A stretch of DNA of 6,103 bases from NCBI GenBank assembly GCA_007129225.1, contig SKVX01000554.1:1-6103 (forward strand), read 5' to 3'. The position numbers were made by a program, and so were the translations under genes. Source of the DNA: Halomonas sp. Its GTDB lineage: Bacteria > Pseudomonadota > Gammaproteobacteria > Pseudomonadales > Halomonadaceae. The notes beneath the pieces were generated by a model. It made no database searches, was not told the origin of the DNA, and was given only the letters and a program-made list of their open reading frames with translations. Within the stretch, counting starts at the first letter, position 1. Every line of letters starts with the position of its first letter. Shown here piece by piece: positions 1 through 5,378 of this stretch.

Positions 1-126
1 CAACATTAAAGCCGCCGGGCTGGCGGTGTTAGCCCTTGGAGAGAATGTCAGTGGCATGGAGCTAGCCTCCGTGTCCGGTTCTCGGTGAATTGGGAATCCT
101 CGTCCTTCAGGGCGAGGAGCAGTCAA
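1..126 (+). mobile_element. Right end of an IS200/IS605-family element
   Basis: After the TnpB stop the sequence runs through GAATTGGGAATCC into a hairpin at 97-118. The arms are TCCTCGTCC and GGGCGAGGA, the loop is TTCA, and one pair is G-T. AGCAGTCAA follows. A GC-rich hairpin a few bases before a terminal TCAA is the usual right-end architecture of these elements, which transpose as single strands and have subterminal hairpins instead of terminal inverted repeats. The end is placed at A126 by analogy, with an uncertainty of a few bases. The left end is outside the window, so the host target motif cannot be read. Confidence 0.65.
2..88 (+). CDS. tnpB: TnpB-like RNA-guided nuclease, C-terminal fragment (IS200/IS605 or IS1341 type)
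   Basis: The window opens inside a reading frame whose last 28 codons begin NIKAAGLAVLALGENVSG and end in TGA at 86-88. In TnpB proteins the third RuvC motif has the form D-x-N-A-A-x-N-I followed by a Gly/Ala-rich helix, and the first visible residues fit the end of that motif. The catalytic Asp and the rest of the protein lie outside the window. TnpB is the RNA-guided nuclease of IS200/IS605-family elements; it cuts the donor site and so helps keep the element in place. The identification rests on this short tail plus the right-end hairpin just after it, which together are typical of the family. Whether the upstream part is intact, and whether a TnpA transposase accompanies it, cannot be seen. 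Truncation is by the window edge only. Confidence 0.72.
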   Translation, partial: NIKAAGLAVLALGENVSGMELASVSGSR

Positions 127-148
127 GCAGGATTCCTTTTGTTGATCC

Positions 149-181
149 GCCATGCCAGGGCTGGGACAGGCCTGGCATGGC
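149..181. repeat. 11-bp perfect inverted repeat over the fmdB promoter
   Basis: The arms are GCCATGCCAGG (149-159) and CCTGGCATGGC (171-181), separated by 11 bases. They cover the candidate -35 element (163-168) and most of the spacer, ending 4 bases before the TATAAT. As DNA this would suit a dimeric repressor. As RNA it could form a hairpin in transcripts entering from the element upstream. No U-tract follows, so it is not a standard intrinsic terminator. Confidence 0.75.
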
Positions 182-191
182 AGGCTATAAT
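163..191 (+). promoter_or_regulatory. Sigma-70-type promoter candidate for fmdB-aspS
   Basis: A perfect -10 hexamer TATAAT lies at 186-191, with GGGACA (four of six consensus bases) at 163-168 and a 17-bp spacer. Transcription would start near 197-199, leaving a leader of about 85 nt before fmdB. The promoter lies just outside the mobile element's predicted right end, so it appears to be host DNA. The only other gap before aspS is 54 bp without a convincing promoter, so aspS is probably transcribed from here too. Confidence 0.6.
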
Positions 192-283
192 GTCCGGCTT
201 TCACGGCAGGCTTGGAAAGTCCCTCGCACGACCCAATATTGCCGGAGGTTGCGCGCTGTCGAATCATCGGAGTGAATTGAACC

Positions 284-601
284 ATGCCCATCTATGAATA
301 TCAGTGCAAGGCCTGCGGCCACCGTCTGGAAAAGCTGCAGAAGCTTAGTGCCGCTCCCCTGACGGATTGTCCCGCCTGCGAGACCCCCGAACTCACTCGC
401 CTGGTTTCCGCCGCGGGCTTCCGGCTGGCCGGTGGTGGCTGGTACGAGACCGACTTCAAGTCCGGCAGCAAGAAGAACATCGCCGGTGACACCGCCGGCA
501 CCGGCAGCGAGACGAAACCATCTACCAAGGCCGGTGAATCAAAACCATCTACCAAGGCCGGTGAATCAAAACCACCTGCCAAGGATGGTGCCGCGGCCTG
601 A
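284..601 (+). CDS. FmdB-family zinc-ribbon protein
   Basis: This 105-residue protein begins MPIYEYQCKACGH, the signature opening of the FmdB/CxxC-CxxC-SSSS regulatory family. Four cysteines at 8, 11, 29 and 32 form two CxxC knuckles for one zinc ion. The family name comes from a putative regulator of formamidase genes, but its true role in proteobacteria is not established. Genes of this type commonly precede aspS in Pseudomonas and Halomonas relatives. The ATG at 284 has GGAGTG at 269-274 as ribosome site, 9 bases upstream. The zinc ribbon ends around residue 45. From about residue 60 the protein becomes a Lys/Ser/Thr/Ala/Gly-rich, probably disordered tail with two exact copies of KPSTKAGES (78-86, 87-95) and a third degenerate one. 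Family assignment is firm; function is unknown. Confidence 0.9.
   Translation: MPIYEYQCKACGHRLEKLQKLSAAPLTDCPACETPELTRLVSAAGFRLAGGGWYETDFKSGSKKNIAGDTAGTGSETKPSTKAGESKPSTKAGESKPPAKDGAAA
515..589 (+). repeat. 27-bp perfect tandem duplication plus degenerate third copy in the fmdB tail
   Basis: Bases 515-541 and 542-568 are identical, each coding KPSTKAGES. Bases 569-589 (KPPAKDG) are a decayed 21-bp third copy. The unit is a multiple of three, so copy-number changes keep the frame. Identity at silent positions points to a recent slippage or unequal recombination event. Confidence 0.95.
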
Positions 602-655
602 GCCCGCGCCCATTGCGACCAACCCTTTCGATAACGCTAGAGAACAGGATACGAC

Positions 656-2437
656 ATGCGCAGCCATTATTGCGGCCAGCTGAACGAAACCCTGGTGGAC
701 CAGACGGTCAGCCTGTGCGGCTGGGTACATCGCCGCCGTGACCACGGGGGTGTCATCTTCCTCGACCTGCGCGATCGCGATGGCATTGCGCAGGTTGTGG
801 TCGACCCCGATACCGCCGAGGCCTTCGCCACTGCCGACCGGGCACGTAGCGAGTTCGTCCTGCGAATTACCGGCCGTGTCCGGCTGCGTCCCGAGGGAAC
901 CCAGAACCCCAAGATGCCCACTGGGCTGATCGAGGTGCTGGCCAAGGAAGTCGAGGTGCTCAATACTGCCGCCACGCCGCCGTTCCAGCTCGACGAGCAT
1001 GGCCGGGTGGGTGAGGAGGTGCGTCTCAAGCACCGCTACATTGACCTGCGCCGCCCCGAGATGATCGAGAAGCTGCGTCTCCGCTCACGGATTTCCCATA
1101 ACGTGCGCGCCTTTCTGGAAGGGCAGGGCTTCCTCGATATCGAGACCCCGGTCCTGACCCGTGCCACACCCGAGGGTGCCCGTGATTACCTGGTGCCGAG
1201 CCGCACCCACCCCGGCAGCTTCTTTGCATTGCCCCAGTCTCCCCAGTTGTTCAAGCAGCTGCTCATGGTGGCGGGCTTCGACCGCTACTACCAGATCGCC
1301 AAGTGTTTCCGCGACGAGGACCTACGCGCCGACCGCCAACCGGAATTCACCCAGATCGACCTCGAGGCGTCCTTTGTCAGCGAGGACGACATCATGGGGA
1401 TCAGCGAGGCGATGATTCGCCAGCTCTTTCAGGAAGTTCTGGACGTCGAGCTGCCCGAGTTTCCCCGCATGACGTGGGCCGACGCAATGCACCGCTTCGG
1501 CTCCGACAAGCCGGACCTACGCATCCCGCTGATGCTGGTCGATGTCGATGACCTGATGCAGCAGGTGGACTTCCAGGTCTTCTCCGGACCGGCCAGCGCC
1601 GCGGACGGCCGCGTGGCCGCGCTCAAGGTGCCGGGCGGTGGCGGCATGTCGCGCAAGGTCATCGACGAGTACACCAAGTTCGTCGGGATCTACGGCGCCA
1701 AGGGGCTTGCCTGGATCAAGGTCAACGACCGCGCCAAGGGCATCGAAGGCCTGCAGTCACCCATCGTCAAGTTCATGGAAAACGTGATCGAGGAGCTGCT
1801 GGACCGGGTCGGCGCCGAAGATGGCGACATCATCTTCTTCGGTGCCGACAAGGCCCGAGTCGTCAACGAGGCACTTGGTGCGCTACGGGTCAAGCTGGGT
1901 GAGGACCTCAACCTCTATACCCAGGCCTGGGCGCCGCTGTGGGTGGTCGATTTCCCCATGTTCGAGTCCGACGACAACGGTCGCCTAAGCCCGCTGCACC
2001 ACCCGTTCACCTCGCCCTCGTGTAGCCCCGAGGAGCTCAAGTCCAACCCCGCTGTAGCCTTGTCCCGGGCCTACGACATGGTGCTCAACGGCACAGAACT
2101 GGGCGGCGGCTCCATCCGTATTCACGACCAGGCCATGCAGAGTACCGTGTTCGAGATTCTCGGCATCGGCGCAGAAGAGGCCCGTGAGAAGTTCGGCTTC
2201 CTGCTCGATGCCCTGCACTATGGCGCGCCACCCCATGGCGGCCTCGCCTTTGGCCTCGACCGCCTGGTGATGCTGATGGCCGGCGCGCGTACCATTCGTG
2301 AAGTGATCGCCTTCCCCAAGACCCAGAGCGCCGGCTGTCTGTTGACCGACGCCCCGGGGGAGGTATCCGCCGACCAGCTCAAGGATCTCAACATTCGCCT
2401 GCGCCAGAAGGCCAAGGCCGAGACCGGCAACGAGTAA
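656..2437 (+). CDS. aspS: Aspartyl-tRNA synthetase, predicted non-discriminating (Asp/Asn)
   Basis: A complete 593-residue bacterial-type class IIb AspRS, the usual family length. It activates aspartate with ATP and transfers it to tRNA in the cytoplasm. The N-terminal anticodon-binding OB fold covers about residues 1-105. Class II motif 1 includes RYIDLRRPEM (127-136). Motif 2 is FRDEDLRADRQPEFTQID (218-235). The bacterial GAD insertion covers about 290-410. HHPFTSP is at 448-454, and motif 3 GLAFGLDRLVMLMAG is at 529-543 with the ATP-binding Arg536. His30 (in RRRDHGG) and Gly81 (in RPEG) match the pair that, in P. aeruginosa AspRS (His31/Gly82), is linked to charging tRNA-Asn as well as tRNA-Asp. 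Such enzymes work with the GatCAB amidotransferase. The ATG at 656 has AGGA at 646-649 and gives the expected MRSHYCGQL start. It follows fmdB by 54 bp. Confidence 0.97.
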   Translation: MRSHYCGQLNETLVDQTVSLCGWVHRRRDHGGVIFLDLRDRDGIAQVVVDPDTAEAFATADRARSEFVLRITGRVRLRPEGTQNPKMPTGLIEVLAKEVEVLNTAATPPFQLDEHGRVGEEVRLKHRYIDLRRPEMIEKLRLRSRISHNVRAFLEGQGFLDIETPVLTRATPEGARDYLVPSRTHPGSFFALPQSPQLFKQLLMVAGFDRYYQIAKCFRDEDLRADRQPEFTQIDLEASFVSEDDIMGISEAMIRQLFQEVLDVELPEFPRMTWADAMHRFGSDKPDLRIPLMLVDVDDLMQQVDFQVFSGPASAADGRVAALKVPGGGGMSRKVIDEYTKFVGIYGAKGLAWIKVNDRAKGIEGLQSPIVKFMENVIEELLDRVGAEDGDIIFFGADKARVVNEALGALRVKLGEDLNLYTQAWAPLWVVDFPMFESDDNGRLSPLHHPFTSPSCSPEELKSNPAVALSRAYDMVLNGTELGGGSIRIHDQAMQSTVFEILGIGAEEAREKFGFLLDALHYGAPPHGGLAFGLDRLVMLMAGARTIREVIAFPKTQSAGCLLTDAPGEVSADQLKDLNIRLRQKAKAETGNE

Positions 2438-2463
2438 GCGGCGACAGCGTAGCCACCCTGTTA

Positions 2464-2485
2464 ACCGGCGCCTCATGGCGCCGGT
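2464..2485. terminator. Strong hairpin after aspS; possible weak terminator
   Basis: The arms ACCGGCGCC (2464-2472) and GGCGCCGGT (2477-2485) form a perfect 9-bp GC-rich stem with a TCAT loop, 26 bases after the aspS stop. No T-run follows on either strand, so efficient intrinsic termination is doubtful. It may attenuate read-through, stabilise the aspS mRNA 3' end, or be a Rho-related or repeat-type structure. Confidence 0.45.
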
Positions 2486-2506
2486 GTCATGTTGAGCCGG
2501 TGTCAT
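2480..2506 (+). repeat. 11-bp direct repeat in the aspS-ruvC gap
   Basis: GCCGGTGTCAT occurs at 2480-2490 and again at 2496-2506, with 5 bases between. The first copy shares its start with the right arm of the hairpin at 2464-2485. The second can pair its GCCGG with CCGGC at 2509-2513. This may be a duplicated hairpin fragment; no function is evident. Confidence 0.7.
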
Positions 2507-2552
2507 ATCCGGCATCGCCAATGCAGGCAACAGCAATAGAAGGGGAGAGGGC

Positions 2553-2618
2553 ATGGCCGGTGACGACAAATGGGCCAGGACCGAGCATCAGCGGGCGCTT
2601 CCGGGGCGTTGCACATGA
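2553..2618 (+). pseudogene. 21-codon yebC-like remnant, possible leader ORF coupled to ruvC
   Basis: An ORF with a good ribosome site (AGGGGAG at 2541-2547, 5 bases before the ATG) encodes 21 residues starting MAGDDKWARTEHQRA. YebC/PmpR proteins usually begin MAGHSKWANIKHRKA. Eight of the first 15 residues match (M, A, G, K, W, A, H, A), and the codons for MAG and KWA are those expected in a GC-rich yebC. In many gammaproteobacteria yebC, about 245 codons, lies exactly here between aspS and ruvC. After residue 15 the similarity disappears and the frame ends in TGA at 2616-2618, overlapping the ruvC ATG at 2615 as ATGA. The simplest reading is that most of yebC was deleted, leaving its start site, which now feeds ribosomes into ruvC. 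A chance resemblance or an unrelated leader peptide remains possible. Whether another yebC copy exists elsewhere is unknown. Confidence 0.5.
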
Positions 2619-3154
2619 TGATCCTTGGCATCGATCCCGGGTCGCGAATTACCGGCTACGGCGTGCTCGACCTCGGTGGGCCGACGCCCCGCTATGTGGC
2701 CAGCGGCTGTATCCGCCTGCAGGGCGACGATCTGGCCCAGCGGCTCGCACAGGCCTACGCCGGGATCAGCGAACTGATTGCACTGCATAAGCCCGGCGAG
2801 TTCGCCATCGAGCAGGTATTCATGTCGAAGAACGCCGACTCCGCGCTCAAGCTCGGGCAGGCCCGGGGCACTGCCATTGTCTGCGCCGCCAACCATGGCT
2901 TGCCCGTCAGCGAATATGGCCCGCGCCAGATAAAGCAGGCGGTCACCGGCACGGGGAGTGCCGGCAAGGCCCAGGTCCAGCATATGGTGGTTGCCATTCT
3001 CGGGCTGGGTGGAACGCCGCAGGCCGACGCCGCCGATGCGCTGGCCATTGCGCTGACCCACGCCCATGCGCGTTCCGGGCTGATGACGACCGGCAGCTTT
3101 GGTGGACATCGCACCCATCGCCGGGGAGGCTCCTGGCGAGATTACCAACCTTGA
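2615..3154 (+). CDS. ruvC: Holliday junction resolvase RuvC
   Basis: RuvC is a dimeric, Mg-dependent endonuclease that cuts Holliday junctions symmetrically after RuvAB branch migration. The 179-residue product starting at 2615 aligns with E. coli numbering. The four catalytic acids are present as Asp7 (ILGIDPGS), Glu66 (FAIEQVF), Asp138 and Asp141 (PQADAADA), and the family motif KNADSALKLGQARG is at 72-85. The C-terminal tail after about residue 155 is Gly/Arg/His-rich and variable, as in relatives. The upstream ATG at 2570 would add 15 residues unlike any RuvC, so it is rejected. ATG 2615 or the adjacent ATG 2618 is the start. Its own ribosome site is weak (GGGG at 2603-2606), and its start overlaps the stop of the yebC-like ORF, which suggests translational coupling. 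Confidence 0.97.
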   Translation: MMILGIDPGSRITGYGVLDLGGPTPRYVASGCIRLQGDDLAQRLAQAYAGISELIALHKPGEFAIEQVFMSKNADSALKLGQARGTAIVCAANHGLPVSEYGPRQIKQAVTGTGSAGKAQVQHMVVAILGLGGTPQADAADALAIALTHAHARSGLMTTGSFGGHRTHRRGGSWRDYQP

Positions 3155-3206
3155 TTCACGCATTGTTGCGGCTTGAAACAATTCTCGAACGCTGTTTGAG
3201 GCTGGG

Positions 3207-3230
3207 CTGGTCAGCCGCTTGAGCGACCAG
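3207..3230. repeat. Inverted repeat inside the ruvA promoter
   Basis: CTGGTC (3207-3212) and GACCAG (3225-3230) are perfect 6-bp arms 12 bases apart. They run from the candidate -35 to the base before the -10. The outer CTG/CAG spacing is 18, not the 10 of a canonical LexA box. It may be an operator or chance. Confidence 0.6.
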
Positions 3231-3236
3231 TATAGT
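3208..3236 (+). promoter_or_regulatory. Sigma-70-type promoter candidate for ruvA-ruvB and downstream genes
   Basis: TGGTCA (3208-3213, four of six consensus bases) and TATAGT (3231-3236, five of six) are separated by 17 bp. Transcription would start near 3243, leaving about 50 nt of leader before ruvA. The promoter sits in the 138-bp ruvC-ruvA gap, the largest gap in the ruv-tol stretch after the aspS-ruvC one, and would let ruvAB, ybgC and tolQ be expressed independently of aspS-ruvC. Confidence 0.5.
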
Positions 3237-3292
3237 GGCGCCATGGTGGCCCTAAGTGCCTTGTTACATTCAGGATCGGTATAGCGAAGCCC

Positions 3293-3901
3293 ATGATCGG
3301 ACGCCTGCGTGGCACCCTGCTCGACAAGCAGCCGCCCTGGCTGGTAGTGGACGTGGCCGGTGTCGGCTATGAACTGGAAGCCTCCATGACCACGCTGGTG
3401 GCGCTACCAGGCATCGGGGAGGCGGTTTCCCTGTTCACTCACCTTACCGTGCGTGAGGATGCGCACCTGCTCTTCGGCTTTGCCCGCGAGCAGGAGCGAT
3501 CCCTGTTTCGTGCCCTGATCAAGGTCAATGGCATAGGTCCCAAGCTGGCCCTGGCGATCCTCTCCGGCATGGATGAAACGGCCTTCATCCGCTGTGTCAT
3601 GGATGACGACGTCAAGTCCCTGACGCGACTGCCGGGCGTGGGCAAGAAGACCGCCGAACGCCTGATCATCGAGATGCGTGACCGTTTCCCCCACTGGGAG
3701 CAGCCCGCCGACATGGTGGAGGCCGGATTGAGTGGCGCCGAAACCCCACGCCGACAGGATCCCCTGGTCGATGCCGAAGCGGCTCTGGTTAGCCTGGGCT
3801 ACAAGCCCGCGGAAGCGGCAAAGATGTTGTCGGGCCTGGACGAGGGCCTCTCTACCGAGGCCATGATCAAGGCGGCACTGACCCGTCGCCTGGCAGGATG
3901 A
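3293..3901 (+). CDS. ruvA: Holliday junction branch-migration subunit RuvA
   Basis: RuvA is the tetrameric junction-binding protein that holds the Holliday junction open and flat while RuvB rings pump DNA. The product has 202 residues, matching the usual length of about 200. The N-terminal OB fold spans about 1-62 and carries the acidic pin Glu55-Asp56 (VREDAHLLFGF), which prises the strands apart at the crossover. Two helix-hairpin-helix motifs follow: VNGIGPKLALAIL (78-90) and LPGVGKKTAERLI (113-125). After a linker at about 134-155, the C-terminal domain (about 156-202) should contact RuvB. The start at 3293 gives the standard MIGRLRG opening. The ribosome site is weak (GAAG at 3286-3289). 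It ends 24 bp before ruvB. Confidence 0.98.
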   Translation: MIGRLRGTLLDKQPPWLVVDVAGVGYELEASMTTLVALPGIGEAVSLFTHLTVREDAHLLFGFAREQERSLFRALIKVNGIGPKLALAILSGMDETAFIRCVMDDDVKSLTRLPGVGKKTAERLIIEMRDRFPHWEQPADMVEAGLSGAETPRRQDPLVDAEAALVSLGYKPAEAAKMLSGLDEGLSTEAMIKAALTRRLAG

Positions 3902-3925
3902 ATCCCATGAGCGCGAGGGGCTGGC

Positions 3926-4963
3926 ATGATTGACAACGATCGACTGATCGCCGCTGGCGAGCACGACGGTGAGGCTCGCGTCGACTATGCGATCCGCCCC
4001 AAGCGCCTGGCCGAGTATATCGGCCAGCCCAGGGTGCGCGAGCAACTGGAGATATTCATTACCGCAGCCCGTGGGCGTGACGAAAGCCTGGACCACACCC
4101 TGGTGTTCGGCCCGCCGGGACTCGGCAAGACGACACTGGCCAATATCATTGCGGCCGAAATGGGGGTGGGCATGAAGTCCACTTCCGGCCCGGTGCTGGA
4201 GCGTGCCGGCGATCTTGCAGCGATGCTCACCAACCTGCAGCCGGGTGACGTGCTCTTTATCGACGAAATCCACCGCCTGTCACCCGTGGTGGAAGAGATT
4301 CTCTATCCCGCCATGGAGGATTTCCAGTTGGATATCGTCATCGGTGAGGGGCCGGCGGCACGCTCCATCAAGCTGGACTTGCCTCGTTTCACCCTGGTGG
4401 GCGCGACCACTCGCGCCGGCCTGCTGACCTCTCCACTGCGGGACCGTTTCGGCATCGTCCAGCGCCTTGAGTTCTACGACATCAAGGAGCTCACCGAGAT
4501 CGTTACCCGCTCGGCGCGACTGCTGGGGGTGGAGACCGACCGCGAGGGGGCCACCGAGGTGGCGCGCCGCTCCCGGGGCACGCCGCGTATCGCCAATCGC
4601 CTGCTGCGTCGCGTTCGCGACTTTGCCCAGGTTCGGGCCAGCGGCCGAGTGAATGCCGACATCGCCGACCAGGCGCTGAACATGCTGCATGTGGACCATC
4701 ATGGCCTCGACCACATGGATCGCCGACTGCTGCTGGCAATGATTGAGAAGTTCGACGGCGGCCCGGTAGGGGTCGACTCCCTGGCGGCCGCTATCGGCGA
4801 GGAGCGCGACACCATCGAGGACGTCATCGAACCCTACCTGATCCAGCAGGGTCTGATGATGCGCACCGCCAGGGGCAGGGTGGTCACCCGCCAGGCATGG
4901 CAGCACTTCGGGCTGTCGCCCCATGAGCAGGCACTGGATGCCGCCGGAGAGGTACGGCCGTGA
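3926..4963 (+). CDS. ruvB: Holliday junction branch-migration ATPase RuvB
   Basis: RuvB is the AAA+ hexameric motor that drives branch migration on either side of the RuvA-bound junction. The product has 345 residues, close to the usual 335-350. Walker A is GPPGLGKTT (62-70) and Walker B is LFIDE (110-114) followed by IHR. Sensor 1 is VGATTR (158-163). The arginine finger Arg174 is in LRDRFG, and the sensor 2 arginine is in GTPRIANRLLRR (218-229). A winged-helix DNA-binding domain covers about 260-335. GAGGGG at 3915-3920 supports the ATG at 3926. The closeness to ruvA indicates co-transcription, and the stop overlaps the ybgC start. Confidence 0.98.
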   Translation: MIDNDRLIAAGEHDGEARVDYAIRPKRLAEYIGQPRVREQLEIFITAARGRDESLDHTLVFGPPGLGKTTLANIIAAEMGVGMKSTSGPVLERAGDLAAMLTNLQPGDVLFIDEIHRLSPVVEEILYPAMEDFQLDIVIGEGPAARSIKLDLPRFTLVGATTRAGLLTSPLRDRFGIVQRLEFYDIKELTEIVTRSARLLGVETDREGATEVARRSRGTPRIANRLLRRVRDFAQVRASGRVNADIADQALNMLHVDHHGLDHMDRRLLLAMIEKFDGGPVGVDSLAAAIGEERDTIEDVIEPYLIQQGLMMRTARGRVVTRQAWQHFGLSPHEQALDAAGEVRP

Positions 4964-5355
4964 GCGAGTTCCGTCTCCCGGTACGGGTCTACATGGAGGA
5001 TACCGATGCCGGCGGTATCGTCTATTACGTCAATTATCTCAAGTATATGGAGCGGGCTCGCAGTGAGTGGCTACGCCATCACGGCTACACCCAGGGCGAG
5101 CTGTTGGAAGCCGGGATTCAACTGGTGGTGCATCGTCTCGAGTGTCGCTATGCCAAGCCCGCGCTCATGGATGATGCCCTGGAAGCCACTGCCGCCATTC
5201 ATTCGGCGGGCCACTGTCGTGCGAGCTTTCTGCAAACGGTAACCCGTAACGGGGAACCCTTGTGCGAAGCCAGGGTCGACATCGCTTGCCTGGACGCTGC
5301 CCGACTCAAGCCCACGCCATGGCCGTTGGCAATTGCCGCGGTTCTCAACGGTTAA
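4960..5355 (+). CDS. ybgC: YbgC-type acyl-CoA thioesterase, Tol-Pal cluster
   Basis: A 131-residue single-domain hotdog-fold (4HBT) thioesterase, the usual family length. YbgC proteins hydrolyse acyl-CoA thioesters and are encoded at the head of tol-pal clusters, where a link to the phospholipid synthesis machinery at the inner membrane has been proposed. The active-site signature is RVYMEDTDAGGIVYYVNYL (9-27), with the conserved Asp16. The position often occupied by His after VY in relatives such as E. coli (VYHASY) is Tyr here. The start is GTG at 4960-4962, overlapping the ruvB TGA (GTGA), with GGAGAGG at 4946-4952 as ribosome site. Translation is therefore probably coupled to ruvB. No in-frame ATG precedes the conserved core at a suitable place, which supports the GTG. 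Confidence 0.93.
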   Translation: MSEFRLPVRVYMEDTDAGGIVYYVNYLKYMERARSEWLRHHGYTQGELLEAGIQLVVHRLECRYAKPALMDDALEATAAIHSAGHCRASFLQTVTRNGEPLCEARVDIACLDAARLKPTPWPLAIAAVLNG

Positions 5356-5378
5356 CTGAAAGTTCGACGAGGATGCCT

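Larger units (their letters stand above)
1..146 (+). ncRNA. Putative omegaRNA (reRNA) 3' part, with guide at about 127-146
   Basis: In characterised TnpB systems the guide RNA is transcribed across the 3' end of tnpB and the element's right end, and its last 16-20 nt are host sequence flanking the insertion. Applied here, the scaffold would include the tnpB tail and the hairpin at 97-118, ending near 126. The guide would begin GCAGGATTCC at 127. The 5' end of the RNA is not determinable and probably lies before the window. No copy of the guide was noticed elsewhere in the window. This is inferred from architecture; no expression evidence is available. Confidence 0.45.

Noticed and set aside
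85..297. Two overlapping + strand ORFs (85-297 and 90-275) upstream of fmdB
   Set aside because: They read through the mobile element's end hairpin, the promoter and the fmdB leader, resemble no family I recognise, and have no convincing ribosome site.
515..589. Direct repeats considered as a CRISPR fragment
   Set aside because: The units are contiguous without spacers and lie in frame inside a coding sequence.
602..655. Possible aspS-specific promoter (TTGCGA at 613, GATAAC at 630)
   Set aside because: The spacing is only 11 bp, and at 17 bp the -10 match is poor, so co-transcription with fmdB is more likely.
2570..2614. Upstream ATG extending RuvC by 15 residues
   Set aside because: The added residues do not resemble any RuvC, and the start at 2615 reproduces E. 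coli catalytic numbering exactly.
3162..3182. ATTGTT / AACAAT inverted repeat just after ruvC, considered as a terminator
   Set aside because: The stem is only 6 bp and AT-rich, and no T-run follows.
2588..3244. 218-codon open frame on the - strand across ruvC
   Set aside because: It is a shadow of ruvC, with no recognisable motif or start signal.
3898..3933. 11-codon ORF between ruvA and ruvB (ATG at 3898 overlapping the ruvA stop)
   Set aside because: It is very short, has no ribosome site of its own, and overlaps ruvB out of frame; an overlapping ATGA alone is not enough evidence.
3404..4273. 289-codon open frame on the - strand across ruvA and ruvB
   Set aside because: It is antisense to two well-supported genes, crosses their boundary, and its composition (His/Gln/Gly/Leu-rich) is typical of shadow frames in GC-rich DNA.
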